Shown here one piece after another: positions 46,086-57,605 of a DNA stretch of 64,000 nucleotides. Position 1 is the stretch's first letter; each line of letters starts with the position of its first letter. The notes under the pieces are model-generated. The model made no database searches. It saw only the letters and a list, made by a program, of their open reading frames with translations, and had not been told where the DNA came from. The DNA is from Bombyx mori. Its lineage: Eukaryota; Arthropoda; Insecta; Lepidoptera; Bombycidae. The stretch lies in assembly GCF_030269925.1 (NCBI RefSeq), contig NC_085118.1, forward strand, positions 17,357,001 through 17,421,000. Reading direction: 5' to 3'. The position numbers and the translations under genes are program-made.

Positions 46086-47186
46086 TTTCTTCCCAGGAGA
46101 TAGTAAAAAAAAACGTATAACGTGTTTGTGTCTGAGGATGCCCCTGGGTATGCCGATGTTACACGAGGCCCAGCCGCGTCACTCCCCAAAAGGTGGTCTA
46201 TGGGTCGAGAGACACGGGGCCGAGTCGCACCACTTCTTGACACGTCACCACCGGTAGACAACCGGTGAACAGGAGACTCTGTGAGGAGGATCTCAGGGCG
46301 CCACCACTTACCGCTCTAGGAGACTTACACCGATAAAAAAACAAATGAAAATTAACAAGTTTGTGTTTATTGGACACAGATATAAAAACATAAAATGAGT
46401 TAACTTACATTAATAGTTATAAGATTATAATACTAGTGAGAGGTTAAGTTAAAGTTTATAAAAGAGGTGTAGATACACCGAACACGCGAGAAAGTTACAC
46501 AAAAAAATTAATGCAAATAAGAGAAACGAAATTCGATTCACCGGGATCACTTCTCAGCAACCGGGGTTGCTGTATGCAAGCGAGGCTGGGAATGCGGGTA
46601 TGTCCTGTTACTACCGTAGTCAAACAGCCTTCCTTGGACCGACTTGCTAGAGCTCCCTGCTTCAGGCAGCGTCCATATAGGAAAGTGCTATGGGATTCCG
46701 AAGGTGACCAGAAGGTCACGTTTCGCACCCTAACTAAAGTACATATTTTGTACCAGTTATAAGGACCTACGTACCATTCTGTTTTAAAATTTATTTAATT
46801 AAAGATTGTGGACACGGTGTGGAGAATAATTCAAATACACTTACCCTGGTTTAACACCCGTCACCAAGGATTAATAAAACTGACTTTGGTAAAGCAATGA
46901 ACATAATCACCTCGCAGCTCGAGAGATGTTACACGAAAGAGAGCTAGACAAAGTAAACTTGTCCGTTTTTATAATAATAAGGTGTCGTTTCTCGAAGATT
47001 CTGCAGGCCAGTGATGTGAAAAGTTTGTTGTCGAATAATAGACAAAATCGCACAGTCACGACATGCAGTATCGAGTTAGCGAACTTATTTGTGTGTATTA
47101 AAAAAGAAGGTATCGAATTTCCCACACTGCGCTACGTACAGTCGCTAGATGGCGTTGCAAGTAATTTAGAAAAAGGTTTAAATTAA
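46086..47186. other. Insertion 2 inside the mariner
   Basis: About 1.1 kb of sequence interrupts the transposase between FLRV(N) and its C-terminus. TTAACG occurs at both borders (46080-46085 and 47187-47192), a possible target duplication. The first 250 bp are GC-rich ('cctgggtatgccgatgttac', 'gagacacggggccgag'). The rest is AT-rich and ends with a Val-Ala-Ser-coding-like stretch of unclear origin. I do not recognise the element. Confidence 0.5.
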
Positions 47187-47189
47187 CGA

Positions 47190-47332
47190 AGATGAAATAT
47201 TCTGGCGTTACAAAGGTAGTACAAAATGCTTTCACACAGTTTGTAGAATCTAGATCACCAGGGTTATATCGCAAAGGCATAAATGAACTTCCTAATAGAT
47301 GGCTGCAATGTATAGACAATAATGGTAGATAG
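47190..47332 (+). pseudogene. Mariner transposase, C-terminal piece
   Basis: It reads NAFTQFVESRSPGLYRKGIN and ELPNRWLQCIDNNG, the conserved end of mariner transposases of the cecropia/Bmmar type. It is followed by a GATA microsatellite and the right terminal repeat. Confidence 0.85.
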
Positions 47333-47342
47333 ATAGATAGAT
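47323..47342 (+). repeat. (GATA)n microsatellite
   Basis: About five GATA units lie directly after the transposase C-terminus, inside the mariner. Confidence 0.9.
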
Positions 47343-47510
47343 ACTTTGATTAAATAAATATGTTAATTAAAAAAAAAAAGAATTTCAATTTTGAAGTACA
47401 AATCGGCAATTTCATACTTTAACCCCTATTATTAATCTATTCTCAATTTGCCCACAGACTTTAACAATAAACAAAGTAGTTTATATGCGCGTTATGTCGA
47501 ATACATGATG

Positions 47511-47620
47511 GTGTGTTTAATGTTTTTTTTATTGAGTTGGAACAGTGCTCCTAGCAGAAAAACGTAGGTAAACGTTCCAACTGCATACACGCAACGTTAA
47601 AAAACTCACACTAAGCACAC
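47511..47620. mobile_element. Palindromic MITE, copy 2
   Basis: It begins 'gtgtgtttaatg' and ends 'actcacactaagcacac', with the interior 'gagttggaacagtgctccta' and 'acgtaggtaaacgttccaac' forming the shared centre. It is shorter than the copy at 24558 because one arm is truncated. Confidence 0.75.
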
Positions 47621-47789
47621 TCATCAGTAGCTCGATACGTCGATACACAAATGTTGAACTACGAGTAATACCAAGCTCATTGAATTTCCATTATGTACCA
47701 AGGGTACCTTACTTAGGTACCTTATGTACCCTATCACGGCACCTCAGTTGTCTTTATCACCTCACTCCATTTTAATATAACAAAATGTA

Positions 47790-47995
47790 GTGGTAAGGCG
47801 CGTTGTGAGCCCACACGAGTCGGTATCATCGCGCCCATTCCTGCAGGGACAGTAACGCGCTCCAATTTGAGGAGTGGTATAGTTGGTTTACTGTACAACT
47901 GAGATTTCCATGTCTCGAGGAAGGCGGAGGCATTCACGCCCTGCTGACTATGGACTCCAGTCTTTGCTTAACATCAAGTCAGGCGTGAGCCATTA
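47790..47995 (+). mobile_element. Degenerate Bm1-type SINE
   Basis: 'gtaaggcgcgttgtgagccc', 'acacgagtcggtatc', 'tactgtacaactgagatttc', 'actatggactccagtctttg' and 'cttaacatcaagtcaggcg' follow the SINE body with heavy divergence. Confidence 0.6.
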
Positions 47996-49644
47996 TGGGT
48001 GTTTCTAATTCTTGTGCATTATACACGTCCAGTGAAAAAACGATATTTACCTATTGATAAAGTTCGGTGAATTCATTTCTTCACGGCATTTCCTTCGGTG
48101 TCAATTTATTCATTGTTTTAAATAAAGTTACCACAAGAAAAGAAAAATAGAAGTAATATAAACAATGTAAATAGTACCTTTGTAATGTACACGTAATAAA
48201 CTAAATTCAACGAATAACGTACAATCCAATTAAAATAATAATAATAAGGGCTTCGTGCTATTTTCGGTTCATAAATTTTGACCTTTCTTTCTGGTTACTG
48301 AAATGAAATCTGTGAGTTGAAACTTTCAGAAGCTGGACCCGGCAATGGGGCGCCACGTGAACTTGGTTCTGATCTTGAACAGACGGCAAATAAGTTGATC
48401 GTCGATGTTATCGGCGACGTGGCCGTATTAGAAACATTCTGAGCCTGCCTTAGTCTTTACTCTTATATTTATATAAAATTGCATTAAGGCAAGAAACGAC
48501 ATTGACATTTATTATCTGTGTGATAATAATGTTATTTGTAGTCATGTCCAATAAGACAGTATGAGATTTATTCTTATGAAGTCATCAATACTAATATATT
48601 TCAATGTTTCCTTGTTGCGAATACAATACCACAACACAAACAAGGAGTACCCGATATGCAATAGTTTTTCAACAACACGTTCTGTGCCATCCATCAGTTT
48701 GAGAGATCATCTTCAAATAGGTCATACTTACTGAAATTCAAAAAAGTACAAACAGAGAGAAACTGATGATGCGTGAGAGTGAGAGATAGATAGGTAATAT
48801 CATAGCAAATACAGAAGCGAGCTATGAAAATAAAAGAAACAGAGTTCTAGACTTTTGACATGCTGATACCGATGAGGGAATTTTCCAATACGAATGACAA
48901 GATTGAAAGTTATTTTCAATTTCATTAGGTTTTTAGATGTTGGGTAAGTAATTGGGAGTTAGCTCGGTTAAATTAAAATTTGGCTTGGTTTTTGAAAGAA
49001 CCTTGATTTTTTTACCTCATAAGTTAGTTCAAAGATTATTAACAAATATTACTTATTAAAGTATTATTGTAGGTTAGTTACGTTTAGAAAAATGTTCAAG
49101 GGCATCCTCCACTTTATTAATAGGTAGGTTAATGTAATTGTTTAATGTATTATATTGTGAATAATTTTTTTCCTTACATTATTCGTTAGATTAGTTTTTG
49201 TTATTGTGTTGTTTTGTCATAATTGTAAGGAACATTGTTATACAAATTCAGCACTATAAATATGTCTTGTTTTGTCGTGCGCACATAACTTATGTTGCAA
49301 GCCAGATTTTGTTTCTTTTTATTTGTGTTTTTTATGTATCTTTAGCTTGTGATGTGTATTGTGAGACTAATAAAATAAATAAAAATAAAAATATACTAAA
49401 AGGCAAGAAGTGACTTTTTATGTCATTAATAATAATTTGGAGCAAAATATAGGCTTTAATTTAATTACAAACGGATGTTGTTAGGAAAACTTAGTCATTT
49501 AGAAGTGAGTACGTGGCAGGTTACAAAGCGGTGGGCGACGGTTTGTAATTTTTCGCGCCGAAACTCAGCTGATTATGACCAAACGGTACTACCTACGTAA
49601 ATAGTTTGAGCTCTGGGAAAAAATAGGTTACCTCTTATTTTTAG
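47996..49644. other. Intergenic DNA
   Basis: AT-rich, no exon or known repeat recognised on either strand. Confidence 0.45.
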
Positions 49645-50035
49645 AGCTTAGATGGGAGAACAAATTTACGACCCATCTGGCGTTAAGTGGTTAACAAAGT
49701 CCATAGACTACACGAACGTCGCCTCGCACCTTGAGATACGTGGTCTCAGTATTCATTTTATAGTACAACGGCTGTCTTACTGAAGTGTTTCAACCGGATC
49801 GCATTAAGCTTTGCGGTATAAGCAGTCAGGTTAGTGGTACCTACCCGTGCACACAAATAGTGCATTTTTTAGTTTGATTTTAATTCAGGATGTTATTCCT
49901 TCATCGTGGAAGTCTTTTGTGATCATGAGTTAGTACGTACGTATTTTGTTAGATAAATTGGTGCCCGTCCGCGGGACTTGAACCATGTAGAAAATGGGAC
50001 AACTTTCCTTTTAGACCACGGCCATTTCAAGCTCC
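49645..50035 (-). mobile_element. Degenerate near full-length Bm1-type SINE
   Basis: Reverse-complement order is kept: 'ggcgttaagtggttaacaaa', 'ccatagactacacgaacgtc', 'cttgagatacgtgg', 'gtggtacctacccgtgc', 'ggatgttattccttcatcgt' and a head remnant 'gggacttgaacc'. It is old and strongly mutated. Confidence 0.75.
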
Positions 50036-50204
50036 CTCACATCTCACTGCCGGGCCAAGGCCTTCCACCACGTGATATAAGCCCACGAGTCTACGCAGCG
50101 CAGCCGTCTGCGGAAAGCTACTAGATTCGGATTCCATCCCAAGCCGAGCCCCTGGTCGTCTCCGACAAACAAAAATAAAACGCAACGTTTCGACAATTAT
50201 TTTA

Positions 50205-50215
50205 TTTAATTTAAA
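50205..50215 (-). terminator. Poly(A) signal of the reticulon-like gene
   Basis: TTTATTT on the + strand (AATAAA on -) lies about 100 bp past the reticulon TAG. It is the first canonical signal on that strand. Confidence 0.5.
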
Positions 50216-50312
50216 ATTTCAAAAAGCAAATACAATAATCTCCGCATGACTCTCATAAAGCTTTACACGTAAAGTAGTAATGTAGTTAATAAATAACAGC
50301 GCGGAGCGGCGT

Positions 50313-53300
50313 CTACTTGTCCTTGTCGCCCTCCGCCCTCCTGCCCAGCGGCACCGCGGCGCGCACCCTGCAACACGAGCCCTCGGTCAGCACCATGTAC
50401 CAGCCCGCCGCGGAGCACGGACGGTCGGCGGAAATAGGCGGAGCGGTGGTACCTACCCGCGCGGACTCACAAGAGGTCCTACCGCCAGTAATTACGCAAA
50501 TTATATTTTTGCGGGTTTGATTTTTATTACACGATGTTATTCCTTCACCGTGGAAGTCAATCGTGAACATTTGTTGAGTACGTATTTCATTAGAAAAATT
50601 GGTACTCGTCTGCGGGATTCGAACACCGGTGCATCGCTACATACGAATGCACCGGACGTCTTATCTTTTAGGCCACGACGACTTAAAAACTTAGATCAAC
50701 AAGTATGGTACGTCGCGCGGAGGGGGGGAGGGGGGGTACTCACTTGGCGGTGATCTCGTTGATCTTGGCGCGCGCCAGCTCGAGGTTGGCGTCCACCTGC
50801 GCCTTGTTCATCTCGTAGGCCTTCGGCAGCGTGAACAGCGCTATCCAACCTGCAACAGTACGCGCGCGTTCTCAGGTATATGACGAAGACTAGTTCCATT
50901 GTGTTTTATAAATGATGACGTCAAGTCGCTGACACCATTCTTTTCATCATTATCATTACCTTCCTTCGTGACGGTAATTAAGACTCACTTTTCCAATGAA
51001 TTCTATTTATTACCTATCAAGTGTACAACGATAACAGCAGCGAGCTCCATTCCGTTCGGCTGCTCGGGCTGGAATGCTTTGTGCGTTTTTTTCCCTACCC
51101 ATGCTGATAGCCTTGAGAGACTATTTCACTTGGCGTGTAGGTAAGCTCACGGGGCTCAAACCGGAGAGTTGCTAACACTGACCCTAGCAAGAGCAGTGCT
51201 TCGCAGAATCTACCACCGGATCGGAAACGCGACCCACTGAGAAGATCCGGCGAGAAAGTCAGTGGCCTGTGTCTATAGATTAATTTACTCGTCTAGCCCT
51301 TCATCGCAAACGACGGGTTCGACGAGGACGGTGACCGACAATAGTCACTCGTATTTATAGTAGAAAGTAGAGGTAGCTTAGTCATGAATTGTTATGAACA
51401 CCGTCTTAAATAATTGTATACACGCGTTAGACTTACAATAGTCCACAAACTATGTCAATATCAAGGAGACAGATGATCATTAAAACCACTGTAGATTTAT
51501 ATATTAGTATAGATATAGATTATGTGCTTTAGTTGAGTTGTGGGCAGGGAGTGCGTCAGAGGTCCCTTGTGATGCTGGCGGGCAGCGGCACGTACCGAGG
51601 ATGATGAGCGTGATCCCGTTGAAGCACGCCCCCACGTACGTGAGGCACCACAGCAGCACGCCGAACTTCAGCGAGTCCACCAGGTCCTCCACCAGGAACA
51701 GTCTGCGGACACGCGGGGCGCAACCGCGCTGTACAAACTACTCTCATCTTCGGAGCCATTACAAGTGCCGGGTTAAACAACAACAAATACTCAAGGGACG
51801 CAGGCGGGTTAAAATATTCTGTGCCCAGTGTAGACAAACTACGGCAGATTGACAGTCGAAATAACGGCAACCGCTTTTTTTATTGCCCTTGTAGGCAGAC
51901 GAGCGCACGGCCCTCCTGATGGTGAGTGGATACCGTCACCCGTGGACTTCAGCAATGCCAGAGGCAGAACCAAGCCGCTGTCTACGGCTTGATACTCTCC
52001 ACAAGCCTCGTTTGAAGAAGGACATGTCATAGCGCTCGAGAAACACCGTGGAGGGGAGCTCATTCCACAGCCGGATGGTACGTGGCAAAAAATATATCTG
52101 TAAACGCACTGTGGATGACCGCAGTGGCTCCAGGTAGTATGGATGAACTCTACTCCGGTGGCGGGCGGTGCGATGGTAAAAACGAGATGACAGTATCATC
52201 TCGAACAATTCCTCAGACGTGACGGATAGTATGTCGACTACTAACTACAATAAAATGAAAGAGTGAGGGATGCTGTGGTAGGATCTTCCTGAGAGTTGAT
52301 CCCCACGTGGCGTGGGTGTGTACCTGCGCAGCTCATACAGGGCGGCGTTGAGGTGCGCGGTGGCGGCGGCGGCCAGCGCCTGCGCGCGCTCCGCCGACAC
52401 GCTCACCTCCGCCTCCAGCAGCCATCTGGAAGCCACACCACCGACACCGTTAGTGCCTAATCAGTTCCCGCGGGACGCGACATGCGCCGCGGTGTGTGTG
52501 AGGCGAATTAGGAGCTCGCGCCACTAATATACTCAACAAGTCAGCACACAGGCCAATTAACCGGAAGTCGTCGTGGCCTAAAGGATAAGACGTCCGGTGC
52601 ATTCGTGTTGAGCGATGCTCCGGTGTTCGAATTCCGCAGGAGGTTACATACAGTTTTTTCTAATGAAATACGTACTTAAAAAATATTCACGATTGACTTC
52701 CACGGTGAAAAAATAACATCGTGTAATAAAACTCAAGACCTCAAAATTATAATTTGTGTAATTGCTAGTGGTAGGACGTCTTGTGAGTCCACACAGGTAG
52801 GTACCACCATCTCGTCTATTTCTACCGTGAAGCAGTAATACGTTTCGGTTTGAAAAGTGGGGCAACCATTTTACTGTAAAAACTGAGACCTTAGAACTCA
52901 TATTTCAAGATGGGTGGTGGCGTTTACCCTGTAGATGTCTATGGGATTCGGTAACCACTTAACATTGGGTGAGCCGTGAGCTCGTCTGCCCACCTAAACA
53001 ATCTATATATATATATAAATGAATTGTTGTTCGTTAGTCTCGCTAAAACTCGAGAAGGGCTGGACCGATTTGGTTAATTTTGGTCTTGAATTATTTGTGG
53101 CAGTCCAGAGAAGGTTTAAAAGGTAAACATGAAAATGCTCGAAATTAAATAAAAATAACAATTTTGTTTTTCCTTTGATGGTTCCCCCCGTTGGACGGAT
53201 GCCTTTTGTTTGGTTTAAATTTATTTTATACAAAAGTTTAGGTCTTTTATTTATCGATTGAGGCACAACAAAGTCTTCCGGGTCAGCAAAAAAATAAAAA

Positions 53301-56300
53301 CATAAAGCTGCCACTGACATTCGGCGGGCAGGGAGTTTGGTTCCGTTCGAGTGGTGCGTGCGTCATCGTTAGTATTCCTGGAGTCGGAACTGACCGATAC
53401 ACACAGTTATTTAATCGTCTGACGTTCTCGCAACTATTTATGATACCATGTAGGTATTATTAATGTGTATTATTTTCTATTTCATTAGTCCCAAGTCATA
53501 TTTCATTTTGTTTTCGTTTCTCCAGTTCATACCTTCATATTCCTCAATCATGGCTCAACAAATGCCTGAATTCAGAAATATATGCGAAAAAAAACGCGAA
53601 TTTGTTTTAATTTTGTATCTGCTCAACAACTGCCCGAATTCAGAAATATATGCGGAAAAAAAAAACGAGAGTTTGTCGAGTTTGTTTTAATTTTGTACAT
53701 CATAATTAAGGGACTGTTTTCAAATAAATAACCCGACCTGATACCCTGTATTCAGGTATACCTACATATTATTATGTTCTATACAGTTATAAATATGGGA
53801 CACACGGAGCAGACGGCCCGGCCGCCGCGTTGCTATCGATCGGATATGTAATTGAGAAGTACCGAGCCGTGAGCCGAGGCAGGTAGTTGTGAAGCATCAC
53901 GTTACGTTATATATCTATAATCATCGACTCGCTACTCCATTCGTTAACGGCCACACAAACATAATAATATGAACAATCTCAAGATTATATAACTTCATTA
54001 TATATTTGCAAGTTTGAGAAGTATGTTTATCCCGCTCACGGTGAGAAAGTCAGCGTAAGCAGGGACTCGGCAGCACCGCGAGCCTGTCCATAGTACATAC
54101 ACTCTTTAAATGTATTTTTAATTCGAATACTTGAATATAGTTTTCCCGCACACATTACTCCTATCGAGGTACTGAGAGAGCACCACAAGAAACGTTCCCA
54201 ACACAATAATTTACATAAATCTGTATGGAATTGTGCTAGCAACAGCGTCGCGGCGCTCCGAGTTACTTCCATAAGGATCCATAGAGGCAATAATAACACA
54301 CGATAATATCGTTAGTTCCTGGTGGTGGGGACAGAGTGAAGTCGTTACACTCACTTGAAGGGATGTCCATCGTTGGTCTTCTGAACGGCCTGCAGCACGT
54401 TCTTGTAGAGGCGGAAGGCGACGGCCGCGCTGAGCGCCAGCAGCGACACGTAGGCGAGCACCGACACCACCGAGCAGCACGCCAGCGCCACCAGCAGCGC
54501 CAGCCCCGCGCCCAGGGCCGCGCCAGAGCGTGCCGCGTTCCGCCAGTAGATCAACGACTCCACTGAGGAAAACAAACCGTCACACTCCTGCAATGTCTCA
54601 CTACTCACTCTCAGTACTCAGTACACCTCTCCTCACATTGCAACAATAGTTTATTAATACCCTTAATATGTCGCTTCTGTCGCTAAACAGCAACAGAAAA
54701 ATATGCTGTGTTTATGGGACACCGGCGAGCTCTTAGCATTAATCACCATCACACAGGCAGCAATAGAGGACCTTTTGCGCCAAATCCCATATGAATTCAA
54801 TGGACACACTACACTACCGATATAATGAGTCACGACAATCTATGTAGTAAAGACCGACGCACGGTGCGTCAACCAGCCCCCTCCACGCCCCCGGCCTGAT
54901 CATCATGTCATACCGGAGCACAGGAGCAGAGCGAGCAGAGCGAGCACCTATCGAACTGGATACATACCGCTGTCAATGTTTTCACTAGCTCAAAAATAAG
55001 AGTACCTCAAATAGAAACAATGTACTCGGTTATAGTGTGTTTAGTGCAATTTTTTTTAACTTCTCAATTGGAGTTGGAACAGCGCCACTAGCGGCAAACG
55101 AAGGGCCTCCCTGTTCCAAATCCAAGTTAAAAAAACTCGCACTAAGCACACAGGTATGTATAAAATTATAAATTTATAAATTATCTGTAGGATGCTGCAG
55201 AACAAACACCATAATATTATGAGATAAGCAATATGCACCGATGGGTTGCAGATGTGCAACCAGCTAAATTAAATTATTTTACATACGGCAACAAGGTTGA
55301 TGACGAAATACTAGATTAGCATAACTAATAAACGATATAATAGTATTCATCTTTAAATAAGTTCTACTTTAATAAGCGTAAGTCGCAAAAATTCAAATTC
55401 TAATTGACATTTAGACGAATTAATATTTTAAGTTCAAGATGCGTTAAGGAAGGATGTCCTTGGATGTTGGATGTACTTTGGAATTTATTTATTCACTGTT
55501 TTGTTATAATCGCAACGAGCAACGCAAACATGGTCACACTCCGTACCGTGTGAGAGCAACTAGCACTTGGTTTGCGACAGTCGCGACACGCCCCGTGCTC
55601 GACGACGTCCAGCGAGGCAGACTCCCACCACCCCGACCTCAGTATCGATATTGATGTCAGTATGGTCATAGCAGTCCGGGGCAGGAAGACTAACTGAACG
55701 AGTTTTGAACATGAAACGTGGAGAAGGCCAGCATCCTCTTGCACAACTAACTCACAAATACTAATTATGCTCTGCTCAATATTATGATTAAACGCAGAGC
55801 GTTTGTATTTTTGACCGCGTTCTCAGGAGTAGCCTGTTGTGTTCGGATGCATTCCAGTACAGCAGTCTACGTACAGACTATACAGTGACGTCATCGATGC
55901 TTTAATACGGGTTGCTGGTAGCGGATGACGGCGGGTGTCACTGGCCGCGTGTTCGGACGTAAAGCTCTTGTGTGTTTCAACTACTGAGACAAAGTCGATT
56001 AATAACGAACACAAGCCGATCGGCAGCAGGTGAGTGGTACTATTTGACACAAACATTTAATTTTGTTCGTTTCATATAAACGAAGTCACGACCGCTTAGT
56101 TCCGCAACACCGTTATATTATATCAACGCTTTCATTTTATCTCTTACATATTCTACCGCGACTGTCATTAAGCTAGTAATATAATATTAAATATTAAGAT
56201 AAATAAATAAATAAAACTAAGATAAGATAGTTATTTGAAGACAGACACCTTCTGTCTCTGCAAGCAACTGCGTTTTCGTGATTTTTAATTGTATAGGCAC

Positions 56301-56946
56301 TGAATTGTAACAAAATAATTAAGTAGCAATCGAGTTTTCATTTCAAATTATTTATACGCAAACTTCACTCTTACCATTAGTTTGAACAAAGAGTCTACCG
56401 GCTACTAGCACTCGCGAACGGCAAACATTCAAGTTACGTCCAAATGACTTAATAAGACCGAAAGTGTACGTGCACAGTTTGAAGCTGCGACTTGATCGAT
56501 CCGACTGCACTGACTGCCGCTGACTGCACTGCACTGGGCCATTGACACACCTCGTTTTATAACATAGGTACTCACGCTTACATTTCAACTTGAGCAGACT
56601 TTAGGAAGGACGCTAGGCTCGGGAAGCACACACTTTTTAAGGAACATCAGAAAAAATACTGGAAGTACATTTAATTTTGTTAATTAGATTTATACCTAAA
56701 CATTACTTTAGGCAGTAGTTTGTTGCGATAAACTGGTACACTACGAGGAACAAGACACATCTGTTACATTACGATAGTTTTACGGAAACGACTAATTTTT
56801 TCACGTATTTTGGATCCACGGATATATTTGAATATGTCCACTGTGATGTTTAGGTTGTTAGAGGTACGGTTTGTGTGAATACCTGGTCCACGGGGCGGCA
56901 GGTCTGCTTGGGAAGTGAATCGCGGCGTCTGCCTCGAGCGTGCCAT
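50313..56946 (-). CDS. Rtnl1: Reticulon-like protein (Rtnl1 type), short isoform
   Basis: Six coding exons on the minus strand (56946-56883, 54562-54355, 52425-52324, 51702-51596, 50849-50744, 50367-50313) join with matching phases, giving 213 residues. A 21-residue N-terminus, [20 protein letters not shown], precedes the reticulon homology domain. This starts [14 protein letters not shown], has a first hairpin membrane segment ([20 protein letters not shown]), a loop with [11 protein letters not shown] and [15 protein letters not shown], and a second hairpin ([19 protein letters not shown]). The C-terminus is [20 protein letters not shown], ending EGDKDK. Reticulons wedge into the tubular ER membrane and curve it. 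The first exon has a strong start context (cgccATGG). Reticulon genes usually have several alternative first exons, so other isoforms may start further upstream. Confidence 0.94.
50425..50686 (-). mobile_element. Bm1-type SINE (5' part) in the last reticulon intron
   Basis: Reverse complement of the 5' body, linker and tRNA-like head, from 'cggaaataggcggagcggtg' to 'ttaggccacgacgactt'. The 3' half and tail are missing. It is sense to the gene. Only 57 bp separate it from exon 6. Confidence 0.9.
51085..51370 (-). mobile_element. LINE family B 3' end in a reticulon intron
   Basis: Reverse complement of the complete family B 3' region: 'ttccctacccatgctgatag', 'ggtaagctcacggggctcaa', 'gcaagagcagtgcttcgcag', 'ctaccaccggatcggaaacg' and 'gaagatccggcgagaaagtc'. 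Confidence 0.9.
51878..52215 (-). mobile_element. LINE family A, C-terminal coding part and 3' end, in a reticulon intron
   Basis: On the minus strand the frame reads [20 protein letters not shown], then [17 protein letters not shown], then [15 protein letters not shown], and runs into the family A terminus ending in the T-run at 51880. This RTIRLWN..P..VF..Y....FK pattern is the C-terminus of CR1/jockey-type LINE reverse transcriptases. The 5' part is absent, and the copy is sense to the host gene. Confidence 0.9.
52562..53003 (+). mobile_element. Full-length Bm1-type SINE in a reticulon intron
   Basis: Head 'gaagtcgtcgtggcctaaag', B-box-like 'ggtgttcgaattccgc', linker, body and a tail region running to 'ctgcccacctaaacaatct'. 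It is antisense to the gene. The A-rich tail has been replaced by the next element. Confidence 0.92.
53002..53330 (+). mobile_element. Helitron-like 5' end
   Basis: It begins 'tctatatatatatatataaa' and continues 'gttgttcgttagtctcgcta', 'aaactcgagaagggctggac' and 'tggcagtccagagaaggttt'. I recall this as the conserved 5' end of lepidopteran Helitrons. The 3' CTAG end is not found nearby, so the boundary is approximate. Confidence 0.65.
53555..53700. repeat. Two-copy tandem duplication, about 75 bp
   Basis: 'gaattcagaaatatatgcg' followed by an A-run and 'tttgttttaattttgta' occurs twice in direct orientation, preceded by 'gctcaacaa' in both copies. The second copy has 'gagtttgtc' inserted. Confidence 0.85.
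53701..54354. other. Reticulon intron 2 (upstream part), no further features
   Basis: Unremarkable intronic sequence. Nothing beyond the flanking exon and the elements already listed is recognised. Confidence 0.4.
54563..55034. other. Reticulon intron 1, exon-proximal part
   Basis: A short GA/GC-rich tandem stretch ('gcagagcgagcagagcgagc') is near 54925. No alternative first exon is obvious. Confidence 0.4.
55035..55151. mobile_element. Palindromic MITE, copy 3
   Basis: Left end 'gtgtgtttagtgcaattttt' and right end 'aaaaaaactcgcactaagca' plus 'cac' are inverted. The centre 'gttggaacagcgccactagc' with 'ggcaaacgaagg' matches copies 1 and 2. It is 117 bp long and non-coding. Confidence 0.8.
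55152..56882. other. Reticulon intron 1, distal part
   Basis: Mixed AT-rich intronic DNA. It could host alternative first exons of the reticulon gene, but none has a convincing ATG plus donor in the right phase. The minus-strand frames at 55823-56056 and 56352-56588 do not qualify. Confidence 0.4.
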
Positions 56947-57605
56947 GGCGACTGAGTGAGCGCGGGTGTCGGCGTGGCGCTCCACGCGGCCGGGCCTTTC
57001 TACACACGTCACCCGCTACCGCCACGCAACCCACGACTCCACTCTTACACTACGCGACAATCATTTATCGCAAACTATCGATAACATATTATCTGTCTCT
57101 GCCTGCATTCATTTTCAATAATTATGATTCACGATGACTGGCTATCCGCAATATAGACGATCACATTGGTATCGTTTTACTAATTTATTCATAACAAAAC
57201 TATATAAAAAAGAAATCAAAAAAACTACCTTACATAGAACTGAATACACGACACTTAAAAATCGTATCGTAATATATAAAATAATCACCTATCGACATTT
57301 CAATGAATGCAACGATGCCAATGCTGTGAGGTTATCACCAGGTCGCGAAGAAAGTCAAAAAATCTATCTCTTTCTGTTTTAATAAGTGAGAGACGTACAG
57401 GATTACGAGCATAGGACATTGAACTTGAAGCGTGATAAATTACAAAGTCAATAATTTGATACAGAACTTAAAGAAAAAAATTCAAATTAAATTGTTGTGT
57501 CAATGTTAAAATAATTTTAATCGGATTTCACTGTAACCTAAGTAACATCTAACAAAAATGCTGTTATCATGTGATCTCAATGGCATGTAACGCATCTTCT
57601 ATACT
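56947..57605. other. Upstream region of the reticulon start codon
   Basis: GC-rich for about 110 bp beyond the ATG (56947-57060), consistent with a 5' UTR, then AT-rich. No TATA box is evident. Confidence 0.4.

Larger units (their letters stand above)
44642..47426 (+). mobile_element. Mariner-type transposon with intact ends and two internal insertions
   Basis: Perfect 23-bp terminal inverted repeats (ggggttaaagtatgaaattg plus ccg) run inward from 44642 and 47426, flanked on both sides by TA, the obligatory mariner target duplication. The transposase comes in three pieces: the DNA-binding domain (44832-45164), the catalytic domain with all three Asp residues (45560-46085), and the C-terminus (47195-47330). 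They are separated by about 0.4 kb and 1.1 kb of foreign DNA. Removing these would leave about 1.3 kb, the usual mariner size. Confidence 0.9.
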
